Positions 17,180 through 24,945 of a stretch of DNA of 64,000 bases are shown here, piece after piece. This DNA is from JAPLIS01 sp963719415. Its GTDB lineage: Bacteria > Babelota > Babeliae > Babelales > Vermiphilaceae. The stretch's first letter is position 1; every line of letters starts with the position of its first letter. The translations under genes were made by a program, and so were the position numbers. The DNA is taken from contig OY970383.1 in the NCBI GenBank assembly GCA_963719415.1, forward strand, positions 1,302,001 to 1,366,000, given 5' to 3'. The notes below the pieces were generated by a model. The model ran no database searches. It had not been told where the DNA came from and worked only from the letters and a program-made list of their open reading frames with translations.

Positions 17180-17566
17180 GTTGTTGATAGCATAGGTAGC
17201 GAGATCTGTCTCTTGAGCAGGGGTCCTCGCTTTTTAACTTTTGGTACTCTTTTTTGAAAAAAGCAGTACTATAAGCACTTATTTTTTCTTTAGCTATCTG
17301 TTTTTTTATGATAACGGTAACATTTCCTGTTGGTACATGTCCAATGTACGTCAAAAGAAACCAGGGGGGTTTAATAACGGTCATAGATTGGAGTAGTTGG
17401 CTTGTGTTCTGAAAGAAAATTAAGCATTGTTAGAGTTTTATGCTACTAAAAGCTTACCTTAATTTGTTGGTTCGGCAAGAATCTTTATCCTTTCCAGATA
17501 GAATGGTTAGGATAATAGGGTTGTATTAATTGTTTTTGATATTGAATAGGCCTGGAGGGTTGTATC
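17180..17566. other. Intergenic stretch with only a weak minus-strand frame
   Basis: A minus-strand frame (17130-17384, extendable upstream to about 17440) encodes PPWFLLTYIGHVPTGNVTVI followed by a Lys-rich helix, then runs into the terminator hairpin. This could be the tail of a lost gene, since its composition looks protein-like, but no family is recognised and there is no good start. Nothing else is seen before the FAD oxidoreductase gene, whose leader carries TGGAGGG just before the ATG. Confidence 0.3.
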
Positions 17567-19222
17567 ATGAAAAAAATAGTGATATTTGGCGCTGGCGTTG
17601 CCGGCTTAACCGCTGCACATGAATTTGTACGTTTGGGCTATACTGTTTCTGTATATGAAGTTAATAAAGAACCGGGTGGGTTTTTTCGGAGCGCTCGTAC
17701 GAGTGTTAATCATATGCCCACTGAATATTCATGGCACGGTATGGGGCCATGGTATCACAATGTATTTGAAATAATGAAACAAATTCCCTTTGATGATACA
17801 GGGAGCGTTTATGATAAGGGTCTTTCGCGACCTATAATGTTTGGCATGCTACCGGATAAGATTGAGCCTGGTATTGATGATTCTTCTCTTTTTAAAAAAC
17901 CAAAATGTTTTAGAATGACGTTGTTTGATAAGGTTGTGTTAGGATGGCTGTTATTTAAAACATGGACAGCTGATCGTCGGTCATCAGAATATTACGCGCG
18001 TTTGAATGCTTATGATGCATGGAAACCAGTATTGAGCGATAAAGGTGCAAAAACATGGAGAGCTCTATTTGGCCCTTGGGTAGGCTCAGATTGGACAAAT
18101 GTTTCATTGCATCATGTAGGACAGTTTTTTAGAAAATGTATTATGTCGGGTCAGAAACATTGGCATAAGGCAGATGCGTTTGGGGCAGCATGGGTGCATA
18201 GTGGTGGTGATGGTTGGCTGCTGTTGCTCGGTCCGAGCAATGAATGTTGGTTTGATAGATGGGTTGTGTATTTAGAAAAGCAGGGGGTTACCTTTTTTTG
18301 GCAAGAAGCTTTGCATGCATTTGATTTTGATGGCCAGACTATCACGGCTGCCTATTTAGATTCTGGTAGTAAAGTAGAAGCTGATGTCTATGTTTTGGCT
18401 ATTAATCCCTTTGCTACGGTAGATGTATTAAAAAGAACACCAGAGCTTGCTCTACAGAATGAGCTGCGGCTATTTGAACCGTTGGTGCAGGATGGGCCCC
18501 ATACGCAGGTATCTTTTCGGATCGGTTTTTCAGAAGAAATAGCATGGCCGATCGAGCGAACAGCTCTTATTATTGCTGATTCTGAGTTTAACTTAACTCT
18601 ATTTGCTGAAGAACAAGTTTGGCCAAGGCAAGTTGATCTTGGCATTGGTATTAAATCATTGTGGACAGGCACTGCATGTGTAGCGAGTCAGCCAGGACGA
18701 GTGTATGGATTGCCCTTGAATAGATGCACGAAAGAACAATTTATTGATGAGATTTTGGCTCAACTGCGTGATTGCCAGGGATTGGATTTTTTGCTTAAAG
18801 AATCTAATGGTGGCAAAGGTTTCAAAAATTTTTCTGTCGTCAAAATTGAAGTATGGCATGAGTGGCTGTTTAATCCTGAAGGCATTAAGCCGAGACAACC
18901 AAAATGGGTAAATACAACGCATACGCAACCTTATTTGCCGTCTCAAAAAACACCTGTTCAAAATCTGGTTCTTGCAGGAGCTCATACAAAAACAACAACT
19001 GATCTTTGGAGTATTGAAGCTGCAGTAGAAAGTGGTCGACTTGCAGCTAAGATTATAGATTCTCGGGTTAAGGTTATTGCTCAATATAAACCATTATTTT
19101 TGAGGATTATAAGTGTCTTGGACAATGTCTTTTTTTCGCTAGGCATGCCTCATATAGTAGATATTTTTTTAATGAGCATGATACTAGCCGCATTAGTACG
19201 TGCAGTATGGTTTTTACGGTAA
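17567..19222 (+). CDS. FAD-dependent amine oxidase / desaturase-like oxidoreductase
   Basis: A 551-aa flavoprotein. The dinucleotide-binding fold opens with IVIFGAGVAGLTAAHEF (GxGxxG at residues 8-13) and continues to Glu/Arg contacts in VYEVNKEPGGFFRSAR, the pattern of the NAD_binding_8 / amine-oxidase superfamily that includes phytoene desaturases and hydroxysqualene dehydroxylase. The C-terminal FAD segment is LVLAGAHTKTTTDLWSIEAA followed by ESGRLAAKII. A last hydrophobic helix (MSMILAALVRAVWFL) suggests membrane attachment. The long Trp-rich middle region is unlike well-known desaturases, so the substrate is open. Confidence 0.75.
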   Translation: MKKIVIFGAGVAGLTAAHEFVRLGYTVSVYEVNKEPGGFFRSARTSVNHMPTEYSWHGMGPWYHNVFEIMKQIPFDDTGSVYDKGLSRPIMFGMLPDKIEPGIDDSSLFKKPKCFRMTLFDKVVLGWLLFKTWTADRRSSEYYARLNAYDAWKPVLSDKGAKTWRALFGPWVGSDWTNVSLHHVGQFFRKCIMSGQKHWHKADAFGAAWVHSGGDGWLLLLGPSNECWFDRWVVYLEKQGVTFFWQEALHAFDFDGQTITAAYLDSGSKVEADVYVLAINPFATVDVLKRTPELALQNELRLFEPLVQDGPHTQVSFRIGFSEEIAWPIERTALIIADSEFNLTLFAEEQVWPRQVDLGIGIKSLWTGTACVASQPGRVYGLPLNRCTKEQFIDEILAQLRDCQGLDFLLKESNGGKGFKNFSVVKIEVWHEWLFNPEGIKPRQPKWVNTTHTQPYLPSQKTPVQNLVLAGAHTKTTTDLWSIEAAVESGRLAAKIIDSRVKVIAQYKPLFLRIISVLDNVFFSLGMPHIVDIFLMSMILAALVRAVWFLR

Positions 19223-19268
19223 TTGAATTTGTTTGTAAATAAATATCAAATTATCTAAATATAATTAT

Positions 19269-19583
19269 CTAATTATTGTTGCTTGCTTTACCATCGTCCA
19301 TTGGAGAATCGACTGTCATGCACTCTTCTGGTTTTGATGCTGGATGTATGTTTGGTGGATAGAGTAATTGGGTTAATTTCCGTTCCAGAGGTGTTAATGG
19401 CATGGGTAAATGTGGCTGTTTTTCGGTTGGGCGATTTTTTTTGTTATCTATAGAAGGTTCGTCACCTAGCACAAGGTGTTCACCGAGTTCATGCTCATAC
19501 CACTCCGGTATGCCACAAGCCTCTAGTTTCGTTGTGGCTAGCGAAAAGAAAAAAACAATAATCAGCTTTGGTGTTTGTAGCAT
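19269..19583 (-). CDS. Small hypothetical secreted protein, 104 aa
   Basis: It begins MLQTPKLIIVFFFSLATTKL with a signal peptide and probable cleavage before CGIPEWYEHE; a Cys at that site hints at a lipoprotein but the preceding residues (LEA-C) are only a loose lipobox. The body is acidic and Pro-rich (PHLPMPLTPLERKLTQLLYP). It lies 7 bp after the end of the nuclease gene and on the same strand, so it may be cotranscribed. No family recognised. Confidence 0.55.
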   Translation of the reverse strand: MLQTPKLIIVFFFSLATTKLEACGIPEWYEHELGEHLVLGDEPSIDNKKNRPTEKQPHLPMPLTPLERKLTQLLYPPNIHPASKPEECMTVDSPMDDGKASNNN

Positions 19584-19590
19584 GCTATTC

Positions 19591-20728
19591 CTATTTTTTT
19601 ATATCACTATTTTTTTTTATGTTCTTTTTTACTGTTTTTTTTGGAGGATATTTTTCGTTTAAAATGTCTTTTTTTTCAAATTCAGCTTCAATTTCTTCAA
19701 CAGTAGGCAAATTGCTTTTAAATTCTTTAGGTAAATTTTTCATGATTTTTATTTGATATTCAGCGACACCAACCGGTCTATTAATGCCACGCAATGCGTA
19801 TTCAGCAGTGATATTATTTTTTGTCTTGCATAAAATAAGACCAATAGTGGGTTTATCTTCGGGATGGCGCAATAGATCATCGACAGCAGAAAGATAAAAA
19901 TTAAGTTGTCCCACGTATTCAGGTTTGAAGGCAGTTGTTTTGAGTTCCACAACAATATAGCAGCGTAAATTTAAATGATAGAACAATAGATCTATATAAA
20001 AATCATCACCTCCGATTTCCAGATGTTTTTGTTGTGCAACAAAAGCGAATCCTTCACCGAGTTCGAGGAGAAATTTTTGAATATGGTCTATAAGTCCTTG
20101 TTCAATATCTTTTTCCAGATGTTTATCATGTAGTTCAAGAAAATCAAATAAATAAGGATCTTTGAGCGATTGCTGTGCCATGTCGGAATCTGTTAGCGGT
20201 AATGTTGTTGGTAAAATTAGTGATCGCTTTGCCTTGGCGACCATGGCGATCTGTGTCTATATGTATTTCCAAGATGGTACTACTCCATCCATGTTCCAGG
20301 GCTTTTTGTGCATACCAAAACCTTTGTACATTATCTTTTAGTTTCGTAAGCAAAATTACATTGTGCCACCATGGAATCTGAAACATGGGCATTTCTTCTA
20401 ATTGTCTCGGTGCCACCGAGACAATTGCATAGGCAGCATAAAATGATCGCATTCGAAAAATATTAGATCGCGAAAAGCCTGCTATGCCGGGAAATTCTTT
20501 TTGTAAATCGTTGGCCAATTTTTCAATAATTTTACTTCCCCAGCCATACTTTTGTTGTTTTTGATTTATGATTTCACCAATTGTCCAATATAATTTGAGT
20601 AACTCTTTATTGACAGAAGATACTGCTTTTACTTGTGATTCCTGAATTTGTTTTTTTAGCATAGCAAGTGTTAGAGTGTATTCTTTCACTGAAGGCTTTA
20701 TGTTTTTTTTTTCTATTTTTTTAACCAT
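19591..20728 (-). pseudogene. YhcG-type PDDEXK nuclease (DUF1016), frameshifted
   Basis: The first frame (20728 down to about 20205) has the DUF1016 N-terminal domain: LYWTIGEIINQKQQKYGWG, then LANDLQKEFPGIAGFSRSNI, QIPWWHN and ALEHGWSSTILEIHID. The second frame (to 19591) continues with LPLTDSDMAQQSLKDPYLFD and the nuclease core, with DDFYIDLLFYH and VVELKT giving the PD-(D/E)XK residues. The two frames meet at GKAITNF, where one base appears lost. Without a shift the protein lacks its nuclease domain. The family is linked to mobile DNA and defence. A sequencing error is the main alternative. Confidence 0.75.
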
Positions 20729-20824
20729 TTTTATCTTTTGATAATTTTAAACTTTTTATCATATTTATTTACCCTATTTATATACATTGTTTATATACAT
20801 TGTTTATATATAATTAGGTTGCTA

Positions 20825-21283
20825 TTACTCAAAGTCGGGCTTTCTCATTTTTTTAATCATGCCCCGTGCCTTTTTACTTTCTAATCGCTTTTCTTGTACG
20901 TTTTTAGGAATTTTTGTTTTTATGCGCTTTTTAGGGATATAAAGAGCTTTAGCTAGTTTTTGAGCAAGGATGGAAAGAGCTGCTTTTTTATTCTGTTGCT
21001 GACTGCGAGAGCTACTACTATGGATAATAATATCCCCATCGCTGGTGATTTCTGAAGCTAATATACTTAAAATACGCGCTTTTTCTTCGTTTGAAAAAGC
21101 TTGAGATTGAGTGATATTCCATCGTAGGGTTATTTTGGTGCTTGTCTTGTTAACATGTTGCCCTCCGGGGCCTCCAGCTCTACTGGCGGTAAAAATAAGT
21201 TCATGGGCAGAGATAATGATCCCTGGTTTTATGAAAAGGTCGTCTTTTTTTATAGCTATATCAGCTTCCATATCTGTTTTCAT
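20825..21283 (-). CDS. arfB: Ribosome rescue peptidyl-tRNA hydrolase ArfB
   Basis: ArfB (YaeJ) enters stalled ribosomes and hydrolyses the peptidyl-tRNA. The catalytic GGQ lies at residues 40-42 in AGGPGGQHVNKTSTK. The SRSQQQNK segment and the basic tail (KKRIKTKIPKNVQEKRLESK) that fits the mRNA tunnel are both present. Length 152 aa is slightly over the usual 140. It is transcribed divergently from rpmE. A second GGQ protein, PrfA, is encoded 0.4 kb away, but the lack of a codon-recognition domain distinguishes this one. Confidence 0.9.
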   Translation of the reverse strand: MKTDMEADIAIKKDDLFIKPGIIISAHELIFTASRAGGPGGQHVNKTSTKITLRWNITQSQAFSNEEKARILSILASEITSDGDIIIHSSSSRSQQQNKKAALSILAQKLAKALYIPKKRIKTKIPKNVQEKRLESKKARGMIKKMRKPDFE

Positions 21284-21442
21284 ACCTGTTTTTATGTCTA
21301 TTTTTATGAGAGATAGCCTAATTTAAACTTTACAAAAATAAGTTTTTGGGCGATATTAGAGAGACTAGCTTAATCTAATTTACTGCTGTTTATTAAATAT
21401 TATTTGTTTATTACATATTATTATATTCAAAAGAGGTTTTCA

Positions 21443-21655
21443 ATGAAAAAAGGTATTCACCCAGAAAAACATCCTGTTGTAGCACATTGTGCCTGTGGAA
21501 GTGAATTCGAAACAGAATCAACGAGTAAATCTATTCGTGTAACGCTCTGTTCGCAATGTCATCCTTTTTATACAGGAACTGAAAAATTTGTTGATACTGC
21601 TGGCCGTATTGAGAAATTCAAAGAAAAATATAAAAACCATAGCTCTAAAAAATAA
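21443..21655 (+). CDS. rpmE: 50S ribosomal protein bL31
   Basis: The ATG at 21443 follows AAGAGGTTTTCA and gives MKKGIHPEKHPVVAHCACGS, a standard bL31 start; a longer frame from 21404 is unlikely. The zinc-binding form is indicated by HCACGSEF and CSQCHPFYTG (CxC...CxxC). Length is 70 aa. It is 23 bp upstream of prfA, the rpmE-prfA order known in many bacteria. Confidence 0.95.
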   Translation: MKKGIHPEKHPVVAHCACGSEFETESTSKSIRVTLCSQCHPFYTGTEKFVDTAGRIEKFKEKYKNHSSKK

Positions 21656-21678
21656 CTATTTACCGATGGGTACTGTGA

Positions 21679-22758
21679 ATGAGTACTATAAATCATTGGG
21701 ATGCCATTAATGCGCGGTATGCACTATTAGAACATACCTTAATGGATGTTAATTTGGATCGCCGTAAACGTTCTATTTTGCAAAGAGAGCTTTCCCAATT
21801 AACTGTTATTCTTGATAAAAAAAGAGATATAGATCATCTCGAGACAGCTCTTTTGGATGTTCGAGCACAACTTGCTACAGAGTCCGATAGAGAACTTAAG
21901 GAGCTTTTTGAGCTAGAAGTTGAGGAGTTATTAGTTAAGCGGGAGATGTTGAAAAAAAGTCTCGATGAACTAATGATTGCATCCGATGAGCATGAAAACC
22001 GTTCAGTTTTTTTAGAGATTCGTGCTGGTACCGGTGGCCAGGAGGCCGCGCTTTTTGCCAGTAATTTAATGACTATGTACACTAATTATGCACTGAGGCA
22101 TCATTGGAAGGTAAGCACCGAAAGTGAAAGTTTCACTGATCTTGGTGGTTATCGTGAGGTGGTTATTCATATTAAGGGTAATGGAGTATTCGGTCATCTG
22201 AAATATGAGTCCGGCGTGCATCGAGTACAACGAGTACCTGCAACAGAAACCTCTGGTCGTGTCCATACGTCAACAGCAACGGTTGCGGTGTTACCTGAAG
22301 CAGAAGAAGTAGATGTGGATATAAAACCATCAGACTTACGTATCGATGTATATCGAGCAAGTGGTGCTGGTGGCCAACATGTTAATACTACCGATTCTGC
22401 GGTGCGGATTACCCATATACCGACTGGTGTTGTGGTCACTTGCCAAGATGAGCGTTCACAGCATAAAAATAAAGCAAAAGCGATGAAGGTATTGCAGTCA
22501 CGTATTTTAGCCGCGCAGGTTGAAAGAGAGCAGATAGCAATGGCTAAACAGCGGAAAGATCAGGTTGGGACAGGTCAACGGGCTGAAAAAGTGCGTACCT
22601 ATAATTTTCCTCAAAATAGAGTTACGGATCACCAGGTCAATGTTACTCTAAACAAATTAGACATGGTAATGGCCGGTGAGCTTGATGATATTGTTGATGC
22701 ATTGCGAGAGAATGATCGGACAATGCGGAAAGAGGTATTTTTATCGCAATTTAAATAA
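21679..22758 (+). CDS. prfA: Peptide chain release factor 1
   Basis: RF1 ends translation at UAA and UAG. The stop-recognition PAT motif is at residues 187-189 (RVPATETSGRVH) and the catalytic GGQ at 231-233 (SGAGGQHVNTTDSAVR). Length 359 aa is standard. The N-terminal helical domain and the TYNFPQNRVTDHQVN segment are typical. It follows rpmE. The methyltransferase gene prmC, which often comes next and modifies the GGQ Gln, is not here; a nucleoside transporter takes its place. Confidence 0.96.
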   Translation: MSTINHWDAINARYALLEHTLMDVNLDRRKRSILQRELSQLTVILDKKRDIDHLETALLDVRAQLATESDRELKELFELEVEELLVKREMLKKSLDELMIASDEHENRSVFLEIRAGTGGQEAALFASNLMTMYTNYALRHHWKVSTESESFTDLGGYREVVIHIKGNGVFGHLKYESGVHRVQRVPATETSGRVHTSTATVAVLPEAEEVDVDIKPSDLRIDVYRASGAGGQHVNTTDSAVRITHIPTGVVVTCQDERSQHKNKAKAMKVLQSRILAAQVEREQIAMAKQRKDQVGTGQRAEKVRTYNFPQNRVTDHQVNVTLNKLDMVMAGELDDIVDALRENDRTMRKEVFLSQFK

Positions 22759-22796
22759 AAAAATTAAGAAAACATAAGTTTCGACAAGACAAAAAG

Positions 22797-22824
22797 ACCA
22801 TGATATTTTATATCATGGTTTTTA
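22797..22824 (+). terminator. Terminator after prfA
   Basis: ACCATGATA pairs with TATCATGGT around TTTTA and is followed by TTTTATATTTTTTT. The hairpin contains an ATG at 22800 that could extend the nupC frame, but a start inside a terminator is unlikely; the next ATG at 22854 has AAGGGG upstream. Confidence 0.65.
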
Positions 22825-22853
22825 TATTTTTTTATGATCGTAAGGGGCTTTCT

Positions 22854-24131
22854 ATGATATTTGTTGATTACTTGCTGGCGCATAATCGTTATTGTTCTAT
22901 TTTTGGGATATTTTTTCTTTTTTTTCTCTGTTGGTTACTATCTTATAAGCGATCAGCCATAAAACTGAGACCAGTTTTGGCGGGATTTGTGCTACAAGTG
23001 CTGATTGGTTTTTTTGTACTCAAAACAGAGCTGGGATATCGTTTGTTAGCGGGATTAGTAGGTATAGTTGATCTGTTATATCAGGCTACAGAGCAGGGCT
23101 CTCGCTTTATTTTTGGCAATCTGTGTGATTACACCGGTCCGTGGGGATTTATTTTTGCTATACGAGTATTACCGGTTATTGTTTTTTTCAGTGCCTTTAC
23201 CGCTCTTTTATTCTATTTTGGCATAATTCAACGATGCGTGCGTGGCATTAATTATCTTTTGCAGCCATTAATTGGCACAACTGGTCCTGAAACGGCATGT
23301 GCTATTGCTAATAGTTTTTTGGGTCAAACGGAAGCTCCATTGGTTATTCGTCACTATTTGGGAAAAATGACAGAATCAGAATTGTTTGTGGTGATGGTTT
23401 CTGGTATGGCGACTATCAGTGGTGCTATCCTTGTTGTATTTGTAGCCATGGGAATTCCAGCAACGCATCTTTTGGCGTCAAGTGCTATGTCAATTCCTGG
23501 TGCTCTGGTGATAGCAAAAATAGTCTATCCTGAAACCGAAAAGTCTATCTATGCTCAAGAAAGTATGGATGGTAACGATAAAAAAGATGATGATACTATA
23601 GATGATACTATAGTGCTTGGTAGCTCTGTTTTTGAAGTGATTGCAAAAGGGACCAGCGATGGTCTACATATGGCACTTATTATAGGTGCTATGTTGATCG
23701 TATTTTTGGCTTTTTTGAATAGTATTAATGGTGTGTTAAGTTGGATGGCGGCCTTTTTTTTGGGGGCAGCTTATTCGGTAAGTTTAGAAAAAATAGTCGG
23801 TTTTATCTGTGCGCCGTGTGGTTATATGTTAGGATTTGTTGGCGATGAAGCGTTTCGAATTGGTGAACTTATTGGCATAAAAATTGCGGTTAATGAATTG
23901 GTAGCCTACAATCAATTACTTTCTTTGCACTTGTCGCAGCGAGCTACCGCTTTGACCACGTATGCATTGTGTGGATTTTCTAATTTTTCTTGTATTGGTA
24001 TTCAGGTGGGAGGCATTGGTCTTCTGGTTCCTGAAAAACGGCATATTATTGCAAAATTGGGAATATACGCAGTATTTGCCGGCGCTCTTACCAATTTTTT
24101 ATCAGCGTTAATTATTAATCTTTTGATTTAG
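22854..24131 (+). CDS. nupC: Concentrative nucleoside transporter (NupC/CNT family)
   Basis: A polytopic permease of 425 aa that imports nucleosides by cation symport. Family motifs include AGFVLQVLIGFFVLKTELG near the N-terminus, the substrate-site GQTEAPLVIRHYL, MVSGMATISGAIL and, near the end, the NELVAYNQLL and ALCGFSNFSCIGIQVGG stretches. The start chosen is ATG 22854 with an AAGGGG ribosome binding site. The nucleoside hydrolase that would process imported nucleosides is decayed at 14.8-15.5 kb, so imported nucleosides may be used directly. Confidence 0.92.
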   Translation: MIFVDYLLAHNRYCSIFGIFFLFFLCWLLSYKRSAIKLRPVLAGFVLQVLIGFFVLKTELGYRLLAGLVGIVDLLYQATEQGSRFIFGNLCDYTGPWGFIFAIRVLPVIVFFSAFTALLFYFGIIQRCVRGINYLLQPLIGTTGPETACAIANSFLGQTEAPLVIRHYLGKMTESELFVVMVSGMATISGAILVVFVAMGIPATHLLASSAMSIPGALVIAKIVYPETEKSIYAQESMDGNDKKDDDTIDDTIVLGSSVFEVIAKGTSDGLHMALIIGAMLIVFLAFLNSINGVLSWMAAFFLGAAYSVSLEKIVGFICAPCGYMLGFVGDEAFRIGELIGIKIAVNELVAYNQLLSLHLSQRATALTTYALCGFSNFSCIGIQVGGIGLLVPEKRHIIAKLGIYAVFAGALTNFLSALIINLLI

Positions 24132-24139
24132 TTTTTATA

Positions 24140-24258
24140 TAGAGCAAAGTGCTCATAAATAACCCCGATCTGTATTGCCCCCCGCAGGGGCAATACAGGT
24201 AAACTTATCAATAATAGTAAGTTTAAAAAAAATGGGGAGTTTTAAATACGTACTGCTA
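24140..24258. repeat. 119-bp MITE-like element related to the IS630 ends
   Basis: Flanked by TA on both sides (24138-24139 and 24259-24260). The left end TAGAGCAAAGTGCTCATAA followed by ATAACCCC resembles the IS left end (TAGCAAAGCGTTGATAA, ATAACCCC). The right end, GGGGAGTTTTAAATACGTAC then TGCTA, resembles the IS right end. The middle holds a hairpin CTGTATTGCCCC/GGGGCAATACAG (24170-24198). No coding capacity. It could be mobilised by the IS transposase. Confidence 0.55.
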
Positions 24259-24275
24259 TATTTTATTATGGCAAC

Positions 24276-24307
24276 AAAAAAGCGGCTTAGTTTTGAGCCG
24301 CTTTTTT
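24276..24307. terminator. Bidirectional terminator between nupC and 24337 gene
   Basis: AAAAAAGCGGCT pairs with AGCCGCTTTTTT around TAGTTTTG. The A and T tracts make it active in both directions, serving the convergent genes on either side. Confidence 0.75.
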
Positions 24308-24336
24308 GTTTGTTTATTTTTAGTATGAGAGCAATT

Positions 24337-24804
24337 TTATTTTGCTACCGCTATTTCTGGAAGCTTGTTGCTGCAATAGTCGAAAATAAAGCTTTCTTTT
24401 TTAGCACCTATGCCATAGAAGTCATTGATTAATTTTGCAGCTGTCAGAACAGCAACAATTGATTGCCAATTTTCGCCAAGTAAACCGTAACTGTTTTCAG
24501 GATTTTTTGAATCAGAATAGCCGATAATTGCGTCATTATAGCCCTTTAAGCAAGCGATTACTGTTTCTTCAAAGGTGGTGCTATTTTTTATTGCATCAAG
24601 CCAATCGGAGAAAGATTTCATGGGATTTTCTGATGGTTTCTTTTTTAATAAAAGGAGAGTAACACCACCAAGAGTAGCAAGAGCTGTTTTTTGTTGCCAA
24701 TTAGCCTGCGCTGCAGACGATAAACCACCAAAAAGTAAAGCGATCATACAAAATAAGCTATTTTTTCTAAAAAATGACACATTATTTTTCTTATTATTTT
24801 CCAT
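24337..24804 (-). CDS. Hypothetical exported protein, 155 aa
   Basis: A basic leader and hydrophobic segment ending SSAAQANW (about residues 16-36) look like a signal peptide, closely followed by a second hydrophobic stretch (TALATLGGVTLLLLKKK). The rest is a small helical domain with conserved-looking aromatic positions (FSDWLDAIKNS, LKGYNDAIIGY). The layout of signal peptide, short helix and basic stop resembles other secreted unknowns in this window. No family recognised. Confidence 0.65.
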   Translation of the reverse strand: MENNKKNNVSFFRKNSLFCMIALLFGGLSSAAQANWQQKTALATLGGVTLLLLKKKPSENPMKSFSDWLDAIKNSTTFEETVIACLKGYNDAIIGYSDSKNPENSYGLLGENWQSIVAVLTAAKLINDFYGIGAKKESFIFDYCSNKLPEIAVAK

Positions 24805-24945
24805 ATATTCCTCTGTCTGATATGCACCTAAGTGCTCTGTTTATTAAAATTCACACATAGTCAGCATATGAAATTTATTTATTTTTGTCAAAAAATTGCT
24901 TGATTTTAAAGCTAGCAGGCATTTTCTTGAGCCTTAAATTGAGCC

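Noticed and set aside
17130..17384. Minus-strand frame of 84 residues
   Set aside because: Its C-terminus is encoded by the terminator hairpin of the 16467 gene and no start signal is present; kept only as a note in the intergenic entry.
22800..22853. 18-residue N-terminal extension of NupC
   Set aside because: The ATG lies within the prfA terminator hairpin; ATG 22854 has a good ribosome binding site.
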